DNA of 13,467 nt from UBA8290 sp964230965. Its GTDB lineage: Bacteria > Bacillota_I > Bacilli_A > Acholeplasmatales > Acholeplasmataceae. The stretch spans positions 1 through 13,467 of the forward strand of contig CAXRJA010000071.1 of assembly GCA_964230965.1 (NCBI GenBank), written 5' to 3'. Made by a program: the position numbers and the translations under genes. Shown here one piece after another: positions 1-7,312 of this stretch (position 1 is its first letter; every line of letters begins with the position of its first letter). The notes below the pieces were generated by a model. The model was not told where the DNA came from, made no database searches, and was given only the letters and a program-made list of their open reading frames with translations.

Positions 1-1335
1 ATCTTAGATACAAGACTTCAACGTCTTACAGGTCTTGAAATCGAAAAACTTCAACAGGAACACGAAGACTTAAAATTAAAAATTGTTGATTTTAAAGATA
101 TCATCGCCAAAGATGATCGTAAACTTACCATCATCCAAGAAGAACTTCAACAAATTAAAACCCAATATCACGAACCAAGATTAAGCGAGATTAATTTAAC
201 AGAAGATATTACCATTGAAAACGAAGATCTCATACCTGTTGAAGATGTTGTAATCACAATTACAAACAACGGGTACATCAAACGCATGAGTTTAGATCAA
301 TATAAATCTCAAAACCGCGGTGGTGTTGGGATGGCAGGCATCAAAGTTCATGAAGATGATTACGTTGAACATATTGAACTTACATCTACACATGATTATC
401 ATTTATTCTTTACTAATACAGGGCGTGTTTATAAAATTAAAGGATATCAAATTCCTCGAGGATCTCGCCAATCAAAAGGGCTTCCACTTGTAAATCTACT
501 CGCACTCAATCCTGATGAACGACTTGCTTCTATGACGTGTGTAAAAGATTTTGATGACGAAAAAGCCGCACTCACGTTTGTCACGAAAAACGGTATTGTG
601 AAACGTACACTTGTGTCAGAGTTTAAGAATATTCGCCAAAACGGTATCATCGCTGTGAATTTAAGAGACAATGATGAACTCATCAATGTTTCACTCACAA
701 ACGGTACAAAAGACATCATATTAGGTGCATCTAACGGTAAAGCAATACGTTTCAACGAATCAATGGTGTCCACTGTTGGCCGTACAGCTATCGGTGTCAA
801 AGGGATGAACTTATCTTCTAACGATGCTATCGTTGGTGTCGCGATTATTGATCCTAATCGCGAAAACCAAGACATCTTGGTGATTACCGAAAATGGATTT
901 GGTAAACGTACAAAAACAGATCAATATCGCCCTCAAAACCGCGGCGGAAAAGGTGTAAAAACATTAAATGTCACAGAAAAGAACGGAGCACTTAAAACAT
1001 TGACGGTTGTGACAGATGAAAACGACATCATTGTTGTATCTGATCGTGGTGTTGTTATGAGAACCGATGCGTCTAAAATCGCTCAAACCAATCGTGCGAC
1101 ACAGGGTGTTACCATCATTAAATTAAAAAATGATCAAAAAGTATCTACGGTAGCCATCGTGCCTCATCAAGACGATGAGGAAGAAGAAACAACAAATCAA
1201 GATACGTTTGTCCAGGAAACACTCGATGTTGATACACAAGAAACAGCACCAATTGTCCAAGAGTTAGACGCGGACTTGGAAGATACAGAAGATACCGAAG
1301 AGACAGACTCAAACGATCAATTGTTTAAAGATTAG
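1..1335 (+). CDS. gyrA: DNA gyrase subunit A, C-terminal part (5' end outside window)
   Basis: Gyrase A breaks and rejoins DNA, and its C-terminal beta-pinwheel wraps DNA so that negative supercoils are introduced. The frame is open from base 1, giving 444 visible residues; roughly the first 400 residues of the usual ~820, including the catalytic tyrosine, lie upstream. Visible residues 1-65 are the charged helical end of the breakage-reunion/coiled-coil part (LTGLEIEKL). The six-blade pinwheel follows from about residue 78. GyrA-type wording such as EDDYVEHIELTSTHD and GRTAIGVKGM separates it from ParC. The blade-1 GyrA box reads QNRGGVG (residues 104-110), and a second copy, QNRGGKG, sits at 312-318. 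The last 56 residues form an acidic tail. The ATG at 286 lies inside the pinwheel and is not the start. galE follows after 10 bases and has no visible promoter of its own, so the two may be cotranscribed. Confidence 0.96.
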   Translation: MLDTRLQRLTGLEIEKLQQEHEDLKLKIVDFKDIIAKDDRKLTIIQEELQQIKTQYHEPRLSEINLTEDITIENEDLIPVEDVVITITNNGYIKRMSLDQYKSQNRGGVGMAGIKVHEDDYVEHIELTSTHDYHLFFTNTGRVYKIKGYQIPRGSRQSKGLPLVNLLALNPDERLASMTCVKDFDDEKAALTFVTKNGIVKRTLVSEFKNIRQNGIIAVNLRDNDELINVSLTNGTKDIILGASNGKAIRFNESMVSTVGRTAIGVKGMNLSSNDAIVGVAIIDPNRENQDILVITENGFGKRTKTDQYRPQNRGGKGVKTLNVTEKNGALKTLTVVTDENDIIVVSDRGVVMRTDASKIAQTNRATQGVTIIKLKNDQKVSTVAIVPHQDDEEEETTNQDTFVQETLDVDTQETAPIVQELDADLEDTEDTEETDSNDQLFKD

Positions 1336-1345
1336 GGGGAAACAT

Positions 1346-2314
1346 ATGAAAGTACTCGTTGTCGGCGGTGCAGGCTATATTGGTAGCCATGCAGTACTAG
1401 AACTAATTAAAGAAAACCACGACGTCATTGTTTTTGATAACCTGTCTTCAGGATTTAAAGATATGGTGTCAGAACAGGCAACACTTATTGTTGGAGACAT
1501 AAGAGATAAAAAAGCACTAAGTGCTTTATTTAAGACACATCCCAACATCGACATTGTGATGCATTTTGCAGCGAAGATTGTAGTTCCTGAAAGTGTTGTA
1601 GAACCTTTAGAATATTATTCAAACAATGTTGAAGGTGTTCGCATCTTATTAGATGCAATGCAAGAAAACAATGTGAAAAACATTGTATTTTCATCTACCG
1701 CTGCTGTATACGGAGAAGCATCAGGTGTTTGCTATGAAGACGATGCTACAAAACCAATTAACCCTTACGGAGAAACAAAACTAGCAACCGAAAACATGAT
1801 TCGTTGGGTGACACAAGCACATGGCATGAACTATTTAATCTTTAGATATTTTAATGTCGCAGGGGCAGACAGTTCTCTAAAAATTGGTCTAAAAAAAGAC
1901 CAACTCACACATTTGATTCCGGTTGCAATTCAAGCACTAATTGGAGTGAGAGATAAACTCATGATATACGGAAACGACTATAATACAGATGATGGGACAT
2001 GTGTAAGGGATTATATCCATGTTTCTGATTTAGCTTATGCACATGTTCTTGGTGCATCATATTTAGTCAATGGTGGTGCGTCCACAACAATCAATTTAGG
2101 TTCGAATCAGGGATTTTCTGTATTAGAGGTTGCGAAAACGGTGCAACAATTAGGCAATATGACGTATGAAATGACAGAAAGACGTCCAGGGGATCCGGCA
2201 AAATTAATTGCGTCAAATCAAAAAGCCCAAACGCTACTTAAATGGCAACCTAAATATGGTTTAGAAGATATTATCAAATCAGATTTTGAATATAGAAAAA
2301 CATTAAAAAAATAA
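1346..2314 (+). CDS. galE: UDP-glucose 4-epimerase
   Basis: Cytoplasmic NAD-dependent short-chain dehydrogenase/reductase that interconverts UDP-glucose and UDP-galactose. At 322 residues it has normal family length (about 330). The N-terminal Rossmann motif is GGAGYIGS (residues 7-14). The catalytic residues are the Ser/Thr of FSSTAAVYG (116-118), Tyr141 and Lys145 in NPYGETK, and the sugar-binding region near the C-terminus has RRPGDPA (279-285). The start is set by GGGGG at 1335-1339, six bases before the ATG and overlapping the gyrA stop. No promoter is visible, so it is probably read from gyrA. The stop codon lies in the left arm of a bidirectional terminator. With galU nearby it would supply UDP-galactose for glycolipids or other surface glycans. 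The exact UDP-hexose preference (Glc/Gal or GlcNAc/GalNAc) cannot be settled from sequence. Confidence 0.93.
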   Translation: MKVLVVGGAGYIGSHAVLELIKENHDVIVFDNLSSGFKDMVSEQATLIVGDIRDKKALSALFKTHPNIDIVMHFAAKIVVPESVVEPLEYYSNNVEGVRILLDAMQENNVKNIVFSSTAAVYGEASGVCYEDDATKPINPYGETKLATENMIRWVTQAHGMNYLIFRYFNVAGADSSLKIGLKKDQLTHLIPVAIQALIGVRDKLMIYGNDYNTDDGTCVRDYIHVSDLAYAHVLGASYLVNGGASTTINLGSNQGFSVLEVAKTVQQLGNMTYEMTERRPGDPAKLIASNQKAQTLLKWQPKYGLEDIIKSDFEYRKTLKK

Positions 2315-2336
2315 GGAGCTCAAAGCTCCTTTTTTA
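2311..2336. terminator. Bidirectional intrinsic terminator between galE and uppP
   Basis: The perfect inverted repeat AAGGAGCT-CAA-AGCTCCTT (2313-2331) is followed on the plus strand by a T tract (to 2335). On the minus strand it is followed by TTATTTTTTT. It overlaps the galE stop and abuts the uppP stop, so it fits both convergent genes. Confidence 0.85.
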
Positions 2337-3134
2337 TATGAAATAAATGATTAGAGATATCGTTCCAATTACGAAACAGTACACAGAAAAATAAATTAAA
2401 TTTTTCACTTTTACATGATGATAAAACCAACGTATCGCATAATAACTAAAAACAAAACTTAAAATAAATGATACACCATAACCCAAAATATTTACAGACT
2501 CATTCACCTCTGAGAGTCTAATAAAACCTAGAACAGATACAGGAATCGAAACCACGATATAACTTAAAAACGAAAACTTCATCGCAGATTTTAAAGGTAG
2601 TTTTTGGCTGAGTCCACCAACGAGGGTTATCCCGCTTCTTGATATCCCGGGAACAACCGCAAACATTTGAAATAACCCAACAGCAATTGCATTTTGAAAG
2701 GTGACGTTTTTATTGTATTCAAAATGACGATTTAAAAAAATAATAAAAAGAAGAGATCCCGTAATAAAGAGTGCAACCGATGTTGTCAATAGATCATTTG
2801 GAAGAATGTTTTCAAAAAGAAGACCGGCAATTCCAACAGGAATAACAGCAACCCCCACTTTAATGACATACAAGAAATCTTCTTTGAAATTATGATCCGC
2901 TTTGATGATAAAGCGGTAACTCGATTGAACAAGTCCGGTCACATCTTTTCTAAAGAAAAATAAAATTGCCAAAAAAGATCCTGTATTTGTAAGCATTAAA
3001 AACATCGTTAAGTTATCTAAATTCATGCCTAGAAAATGACTAAACAAAGTCAAATGACCACTACTAGATATCGGTAAAATTTCAGTGATACCTTGAATAA
3101 TCCCTAAAATCACATATTTTAATAACTCAAGCAT
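2334..3134 (-). CDS. uppP: Undecaprenyl-diphosphate phosphatase (UppP/BacA family)
   Basis: Integral membrane enzyme that dephosphorylates undecaprenyl pyrophosphate to regenerate the lipid carrier for cell-envelope glycans; the family is linked to bacitracin resistance. The two signatures are present: GIIQGITEILPISSSGHL at residues 11-28, which gives the (E/Q)xxxE motif with Gln14 and Glu18 plus the Ser cluster and His27, and PGISRSGIT at 162-170 with Arg166. The rest is a series of hydrophobic helices, and the 266-residue length is normal. Two ATGs lie in tandem (3137 and 3134). GAGG at 3143-3140 is only 2 bases from the first but 5 from the second, so I prefer 3134. It runs opposite to its neighbours, convergent with galE and divergent from galU. 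The substrate could serve peptidoglycan, teichoic-acid-like or capsule-like polymers; no peptidoglycan gene is present in this window. Confidence 0.93.
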   Translation of the reverse strand: MLELLKYVILGIIQGITEILPISSSGHLTLFSHFLGMNLDNLTMFLMLTNTGSFLAILFFFRKDVTGLVQSSYRFIIKADHNFKEDFLYVIKVGVAVIPVGIAGLLFENILPNDLLTTSVALFITGSLLFIIFLNRHFEYNKNVTFQNAIAVGLFQMFAVVPGISRSGITLVGGLSQKLPLKSAMKFSFLSYIVVSIPVSVLGFIRLSEVNESVNILGYGVSFILSFVFSYYAIRWFYHHVKVKNLIYFSVYCFVIGTISLIIYFI

Positions 3135-3154
3135 CATGTCCTCTTTTCGATACG

Positions 3155-3163
3155 ATTATAACA
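3155..3163 (-). promoter_or_regulatory. Extended -10 promoter of uppP
   Basis: On the minus strand the sequence reads TGTTATAAT, a consensus TATAAT with the TGn extension. It lies 18 bases before the uppP ATG region. No good -35 hexamer is seen at 16-18 bases spacing. The predicted leader would be only about 10 bases. Confidence 0.6.
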
Positions 3164-3180
3164 TATTAAAATCACATAAT

Positions 3181-3191
3181 TGTGCTAAAAT
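3181..3191 (+). promoter_or_regulatory. Extended -10 promoter of the galU operon
   Basis: TGTGCTAAAAT carries TGn followed by TAAAAT (3186-3191). It sits about 38 bases before the galU ATG and back-to-back with the uppP promoter. There is no recognisable -35. The same 11 bases recur in front of hit. Confidence 0.55.
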
Positions 3192-3228
3192 AGAGTTATT
3201 CAAGACATTTCAATGTGAAAGGACAATT

Positions 3229-4089
3229 ATGATTAAAAAAGCAGTCATTCCTGCAGCAGGTTACGGCACAAGGTTTTTACCTATTACAAAAGCAATTCCA
3301 AAAGAAATGCTGCCAATCATTGACAGACCCACCATTGAATTTATCGTCAACGAAGCAAAGGCAAGCGGTATTGAAGATATTCTCATTATTGTCAGCAGCA
3401 ACAAAAATGCAATTGTGGATTATTTTGATTACAACATTGAATTGGAAACCATATTAAAATCAAAAGGAAAAGAAGATTTATATCAAAAAGTACACGGTAT
3501 TGCTGAAGGTGTTAATATTTATTTTGTAAGACAAAAAGAACAATTGGGTCTTGGACACGCTGTATTACAAGCGGAAGCATTTATTGGTAACGAACCTTTT
3601 GCTGTCTTGTTAGGAGATGATCTATATGTTGGTAAAGAAAAACCAGCCTTAAAAGAGCTCATCGACGTTTACGAAAACAAAAAAGCATCTATACTTGGCA
3701 CTATGGAAGTATCTTTAGAAAACACATCTAAATATGGTATTTGTGACCCTAAATCCACAGAAGGAAACACCATGTTATTAAAGGGTGTTATAGAAAAACC
3801 TAACAAAGAAGATGCACCTTCAAGACATGCCATTGGTGGTAGATATATTTTAACACCCGCTATTTTTAACATTTTAAAAACACAACAAAAAGGCTTTGGG
3901 GGAGAAATTCAGCTTACAGATGCCATCTTAAATTTAATGACATCTGAAGATGTTTATGCAACATCGCTTCAAGCAAAAAGATATGATGTTGGATCTAAAA
4001 TTGATTACATCGAAGCCATCATTGATTTTGCTTTAGAGGAACCAACACTTAAAAACGAACTTAAAAACTTACTGAAAAACAAAGGATAA
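3229..4089 (+). CDS. galU: UTP-glucose-1-phosphate uridylyltransferase
   Basis: Makes UDP-glucose from UTP and glucose-1-phosphate in the cytoplasm, feeding glycolipid and polysaccharide synthesis and providing substrate for GalE. At 286 residues it has normal GalU/GtaB length. The nucleotide-binding start is IPAAGYGTRFLPITKAIPKE (7-26). Further motifs are LLGDD (128-132), VIEKP (187-191) and GGEIQLTDA (224-232). An upstream in-frame ATG at 3136 would add 31 residues with no family counterpart and would start ahead of the promoter. ATG 3229 has GAAAGGA at 3217-3223, 5 bases upstream, and gives the standard N-terminus. It is the first gene of a four-gene operon, and its tail contains the Shine-Dalgarno site of serS. 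Confidence 0.95.
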   Translation: MIKKAVIPAAGYGTRFLPITKAIPKEMLPIIDRPTIEFIVNEAKASGIEDILIIVSSNKNAIVDYFDYNIELETILKSKGKEDLYQKVHGIAEGVNIYFVRQKEQLGLGHAVLQAEAFIGNEPFAVLLGDDLYVGKEKPALKELIDVYENKKASILGTMEVSLENTSKYGICDPKSTEGNTMLLKGVIEKPNKEDAPSRHAIGGRYILTPAIFNILKTQQKGFGGEIQLTDAILNLMTSEDVYATSLQAKRYDVGSKIDYIEAIIDFALEEPTLKNELKNLLKNKG

Positions 4090-4092
4090 CAT

Positions 4093-5367
4093 ATGCTTGA
4101 CTTAAAATACATCGTGGACAACATTGATGGCGTCATTGAGAAACTTAATACTAGAGGCCAAGATTTTTCTTATTTGAGAGAACTTGTTTCGTTATCTGAA
4201 ACAAGAAAAAATGTAATTGTAGACGTTGAAGCAAAGAAAGCATTCAGAAATGAAACATCTAAAAAAATAGGGGCACTAAAAAGGGAAAACAAAGATGTTT
4301 CAGAAGTATTAAAAGAGGTAGAAACCATTGGTGCAGATATCAAAGTGCTCGATGAAAAGTTGTTGGATATTGATGTAACAATAAAAGAAATCTTATTAAA
4401 CACACCCAATATACCAAGCGCAGCAACACCGGTAGGTAAAGATGAACACGATAATGTAGAAATTAAAACTTATTTAGAACCAAAAAAATTCACTTTTCAA
4501 CCGAAAGATCACGTTGAACTTGGAACACAACTTGGAATATTAGATTTTGATCGTGCGGCCAAAATTACAGGTAGTCGATTTGTTGTAGATAAAGGATTAG
4601 GTGCAAGACTAGAACGCGCCCTATTACAATTTATGATGGATACACACGCTCAAGAAAACGGTTATACAGAGATGGTGTTGCCATATATTGTCAATGAAAC
4701 TTCTATGACGGCAACTGGACAATTTCCAAAATTTAAAGAAGAAGTGTTTAAATTATCGTTAGACGATCGTTTGTGGTATTTAAACCCTACAGCAGAAGTG
4801 CCATCTATTAATTATTTTAGAGATGAAATTATACAAGAGCCACTACCAGTAAAGTTTGTTTCATATACCACAGCATTTCGATCTGAAGCGGGTTCTGCTG
4901 GAAAAGACACCAAAGGTATTTTAAGACAACATCAATTTCACAAAGTGGAACTCATTCAATTTACAAAACCAGAGGATTCTTATCAAGCATTAGAAGCAAT
5001 GTTGTTACACTCAGAATCAATTCTTCAAAAATTAAAACTTCCATATCGTGTGGTTGCACTTTGTACAGGGGATATGGGTTTTAGTATGGCAAAAACATAT
5101 GATATTGAAGTGTACTTACCAGGCCAAGGACGCTATCGCGAGATAGGCTCTATTTCTAATGCCGAAGACTATCAAGCAAGAAGAGGAAGCATTCGATTTA
5201 AACGATCACCTGATCATAAAGCAGAATTTGTCCATACATTAAATGGATCGGGTCTTGCCATCGGTAGAACCATGATTGCAATTATTGAAAATTACCAAAA
5301 TGAAGATGGAACGATTACCGTTCCCGATGTATTAGTGCCTTATATGCACACAAACGTCATTTCCTAA
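4093..5367 (+). CDS. serS: Seryl-tRNA synthetase
   Basis: Class II aminoacyl-tRNA synthetase that charges tRNA-Ser (and tRNA-Sec where present). The 424-residue length is standard. Residues about 30-105 form the helical coiled-coil arm that contacts the long variable arm of the tRNA, here rich in Glu and Lys. The catalytic domain shows the serine-binding TAEVP (233-237), motif 2 with FRSEAGSAGKDTKG (262-275), EIGSISNAEDYQARR (350-364) and motif 3 with NGSGLAIGRT (384-393). The start codon lies 3 bases after the galU stop, with AAAGGA at 4081-4086 inside the galU tail, so translation is probably coupled. There is no leader and therefore no room for a T-box, which often controls aminoacyl-tRNA synthetase genes in Firmicutes. 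The next gene begins 14 bases on. Confidence 0.97.
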   Translation: MLDLKYIVDNIDGVIEKLNTRGQDFSYLRELVSLSETRKNVIVDVEAKKAFRNETSKKIGALKRENKDVSEVLKEVETIGADIKVLDEKLLDIDVTIKEILLNTPNIPSAATPVGKDEHDNVEIKTYLEPKKFTFQPKDHVELGTQLGILDFDRAAKITGSRFVVDKGLGARLERALLQFMMDTHAQENGYTEMVLPYIVNETSMTATGQFPKFKEEVFKLSLDDRLWYLNPTAEVPSINYFRDEIIQEPLPVKFVSYTTAFRSEAGSAGKDTKGILRQHQFHKVELIQFTKPEDSYQALEAMLLHSESILQKLKLPYRVVALCTGDMGFSMAKTYDIEVYLPGQGRYREIGSISNAEDYQARRGSIRFKRSPDHKAEFVHTLNGSGLAIGRTMIAIIENYQNEDGTITVPDVLVPYMHTNVIS

Positions 5368-5381
5368 AAAAGGAGGATATT

Positions 5382-6035
5382 ATGACCATTGTTTATGTGG
5401 AAGACGCGTATGAATTATCAGAGATTATACGTAAATATTTAGAAAGAGAAGGATATCAAGTTCGGGTTTTTGATAACGGAGAAGATGCCTTAAGTATGAT
5501 TGAAGAAAATGTTGACCTATGGATTCTTGACATCATGTTAAAAGGTGAGATTACAGGCTATGACCTTATTAAAAAAATTAAAGAAAAAAATCCAAAACAA
5601 GCAATTATGTTTACATCAGCACGCGATCAAGACATAGATAAAATTGTAGGACTAGAACTTGGAAGCGATGATTATTTAGCGAAACCATTTTCACCAAAAG
5701 AATTGATGCTTCGTGTTCAAGCCATTTTAAGAAGAACGCATCCAAATGCTGAAGGTATCGTTGAATATCTACCATATATCATTGATACGAATAAAAGACA
5801 AATATTTGAAGATGAGAAAAAAATTGATCTTACAAATAAAGAATTTGAAATGCTAGCTTATTTTTTAAAACACCCCAACACACCACTTGAAAGACAAGCG
5901 ATATTAATACACGTTTGGGGAGAGAATTACTATGGAAGCGATCGTGTTGTTGACGATTTACTAAGAAGACTTAGACAAAAAATGCCAGATCTAAAAATCG
6001 AAACCATTTATGGCTTCGGTTATCGGATGCTATGA
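5382..6035 (+). CDS. cssR: OmpR/PhoB-family response regulator, CssR-like
   Basis: DNA-binding response regulator of 217 residues. The receiver domain (1-118) shows the acidic pair Glu7-Asp8, phospho-acceptor Asp50 (LWILDIML), the Ser of FTSARDQDID and Lys101 in LAKPF. The winged-helix output domain (about 125-217) ends RLRQKMPDLKIETIYGFGYR. LWILDIML, SARDxDID, GLELGSDDY and the C-terminus closely resemble B. subtilis CssR as I recall it; CssR activates the htrA and htrB quality-control proteases under secretion stress. The assignment is from memory of that sequence and no search was run. Oddity: the loop after Asp50 reads KGEITGY instead of the usual PDxDGY, one residue longer and lacking the proline. 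It has the strongest Shine-Dalgarno in the window, AAGGAGG at 5370-5376. It overlaps the sensor gene by 4 bases (ATGA). Confidence 0.85.
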   Translation: MTIVYVEDAYELSEIIRKYLEREGYQVRVFDNGEDALSMIEENVDLWILDIMLKGEITGYDLIKKIKEKNPKQAIMFTSARDQDIDKIVGLELGSDDYLAKPFSPKELMLRVQAILRRTHPNAEGIVEYLPYIIDTNKRQIFEDEKKIDLTNKEFEMLAYFLKHPNTPLERQAILIHVWGENYYGSDRVVDDLLRRLRQKMPDLKIETIYGFGYRML

Positions 6036-7312
6036 ATAGACTGAGACTTTCTACGCAATTTTATATTATATTTACGGTTGTTATTTTGCTCACGAGTTTA
6101 TTTTTCACACTTGGGATGAACTATGTGTTTGAAGATTTTAGGGCGGAACAAAACCGTGATCAACTCGCAACATATGCAAATAACATTTTTGATGCGTACT
6201 TAAATCAAGGACTCGAGAGTCCTTTTTTAAGAAGTGATTATAACGGCTATGTCATTTATGAAGATGGCGCAAAAGTATATGACGCTAACTTTGAAATCAT
6301 TGATAGTATTTATACAACAAGACAATTGTTTTTGAGAATGAACACATGGCTAAGTAATGAAAAAACGGAATCTTTTGACGAGGATACATTTTATTTTCAT
6401 TTAACCCGTTTTCAAAACGATATATTGATTGTTGCTTTTACAGACAGCACATATTTAGAAAACTTAGGCACGTCGTTTAATGTTATTTTAAGAATCAGTT
6501 TCATTTCTATAGTACTACTTGGAAACACCACCATTTTAGTATGGTCAAGAATTATTTTAGATCGTATTAGAAAACTCCAAGGTGAGGTAACAAAGCTTTC
6601 TGCAAACAACTATCACGAACCAATTGAAGTTGTTGGCGAAGATGAAATCTCTGAACTTGCAAGACGCATTGAAAACATGCGAAAAGAAATAGAATCAAAC
6701 GAAAAAACAAAGCAAGAAATGATTCAAAATATTTCACATGACTTTAAAACGCCGATTGCTGTGATTCAATCTTATGCTGAAGCGATTGGAGATGGTGTTG
6801 CTGATGTCGATGACACCACCATTATTACAAAACAAGCAGATATTTTAAATCACAAAGTGAAGCAACTTATTGAACTTACAAAACTAGAACATAATGTTAC
6901 AGAACAAGCGCGACATGACATCTCTATAAGAGAAGTGATTCAACATATTTATGATCAACAAAAATTCAGACGAGATGATGTCCAATTTATATTAGACTTA
7001 GACCATTCAACCTATTATGGTGTGTATGATTATTTCTTCTCGGCATTTTCTAATATCGTCGATAACATGTTAAGATATGCAACGTCAAAAATATCGATTA
7101 CATTAAAAAATCAAACGTTAACATTTGAAAACGACGGAGAACATATCGAAGAATCAATGATTCAAACACTATTTAAACCATATGAAAAAGGCCCAAAAGG
7201 TCAATTTGGGCTTGGATTATCGATTGTCAAAAAAACGATGGATTTATTTCAATTATCGATTGAAGTTTATAATAAAAAAGACGGTGTTGGATTTACGATA
7301 AAGCCTTTGTAA
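6032..7312 (+). CDS. cssS: Two-component sensor histidine kinase, CssS-like
   Basis: Membrane sensor kinase of 426 residues, partner of the preceding regulator. The order is TM1 (about 10-30), an extracytoplasmic sensor region (about 31-148) with no motif I recognise, TM2 (about 149-171), HAMP (about 172-225), and dimerisation/phospho-acceptor helices with NISHDFKTP (His236). The ATPase domain follows, with N box NIVDNMLRYA (341-350), G1 ENDGE (366-370), and a short lid leading to GQFGLGLSIVKK (390-401). All catalytic boxes look intact. Translation is coupled to the regulator through ATGA. The CssS name rests mainly on the CssR-like partner; the sensor region alone does not prove the stimulus. 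Two further points: a terminator-like hairpin lies inside the gene at 6207-6228, and its last 20 bases overlap the convergent hit gene. Confidence 0.85.
   Translation: MNRLRLSTQFYIIFTVVILLTSLFFTLGMNYVFEDFRAEQNRDQLATYANNIFDAYLNQGLESPFLRSDYNGYVIYEDGAKVYDANFEIIDSIYTTRQLFLRMNTWLSNEKTESFDEDTFYFHLTRFQNDILIVAFTDSTYLENLGTSFNVILRISFISIVLLGNTTILVWSRIILDRIRKLQGEVTKLSANNYHEPIEVVGEDEISELARRIENMRKEIESNEKTKQEMIQNISHDFKTPIAVIQSYAEAIGDGVADVDDTTIITKQADILNHKVKQLIELTKLEHNVTEQARHDISIREVIQHIYDQQKFRRDDVQFILDLDHSTYYGVYDYFFSAFSNIVDNMLRYATSKISITLKNQTLTFENDGEHIEESMIQTLFKPYEKGPKGQFGLGLSIVKKTMDLFQLSIEVYNKKDGVGFTIKPL
6207..6228 (+). terminator. Intragenic terminator-like hairpin in cssS
   Basis: AAGGACT-CGAG-AGTCCTT (6207-6224) runs into TTTTTT (6223-6228), a compact perfect stem with a U tract about 175 bases into the cssS coding region. 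On the minus strand it is not followed by a T tract, so its polarity suits the operon transcript. Whether it acts while the gene is translated is unknown. Confidence 0.45.
7185..7211 (-). terminator. Candidate terminator of hit, embedded in cssS
   Basis: On the minus strand, GCCCAAA-TTGACCT-TTTGGGC (7211 to 7191) is followed by C and TTTTT (7190 to 7185). It lies 82 bases past the hit stop codon. On the plus strand no T run follows, so it would act only on hit transcripts. Confidence 0.5.

Noticed and set aside
447..875. 142-codon minus-strand open frame inside gyrA
   Set aside because: It is a shadow of the gyrA pinwheel codons, with no ribosome-binding site and no recognisable protein.
1507..1530. 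Hairpin AAAGCAC-TAA-GTGCTTT in galE
   Set aside because: It is followed only by an interrupted T run (ATTTAAG) and its codons fit the protein; not a convincing terminator.
3136..3228. Possible 31-residue N-terminal extension of GalU from the ATG at 3136
   Set aside because: It would begin upstream of the promoter, overlaps the uppP start on the other strand, has no family counterpart, and the ATG at 3229 has a well-spaced Shine-Dalgarno.
4080..4092. T-box or other riboswitch ahead of serS
   Set aside because: Only three bases separate galU and serS, so no leader RNA structure can exist there.
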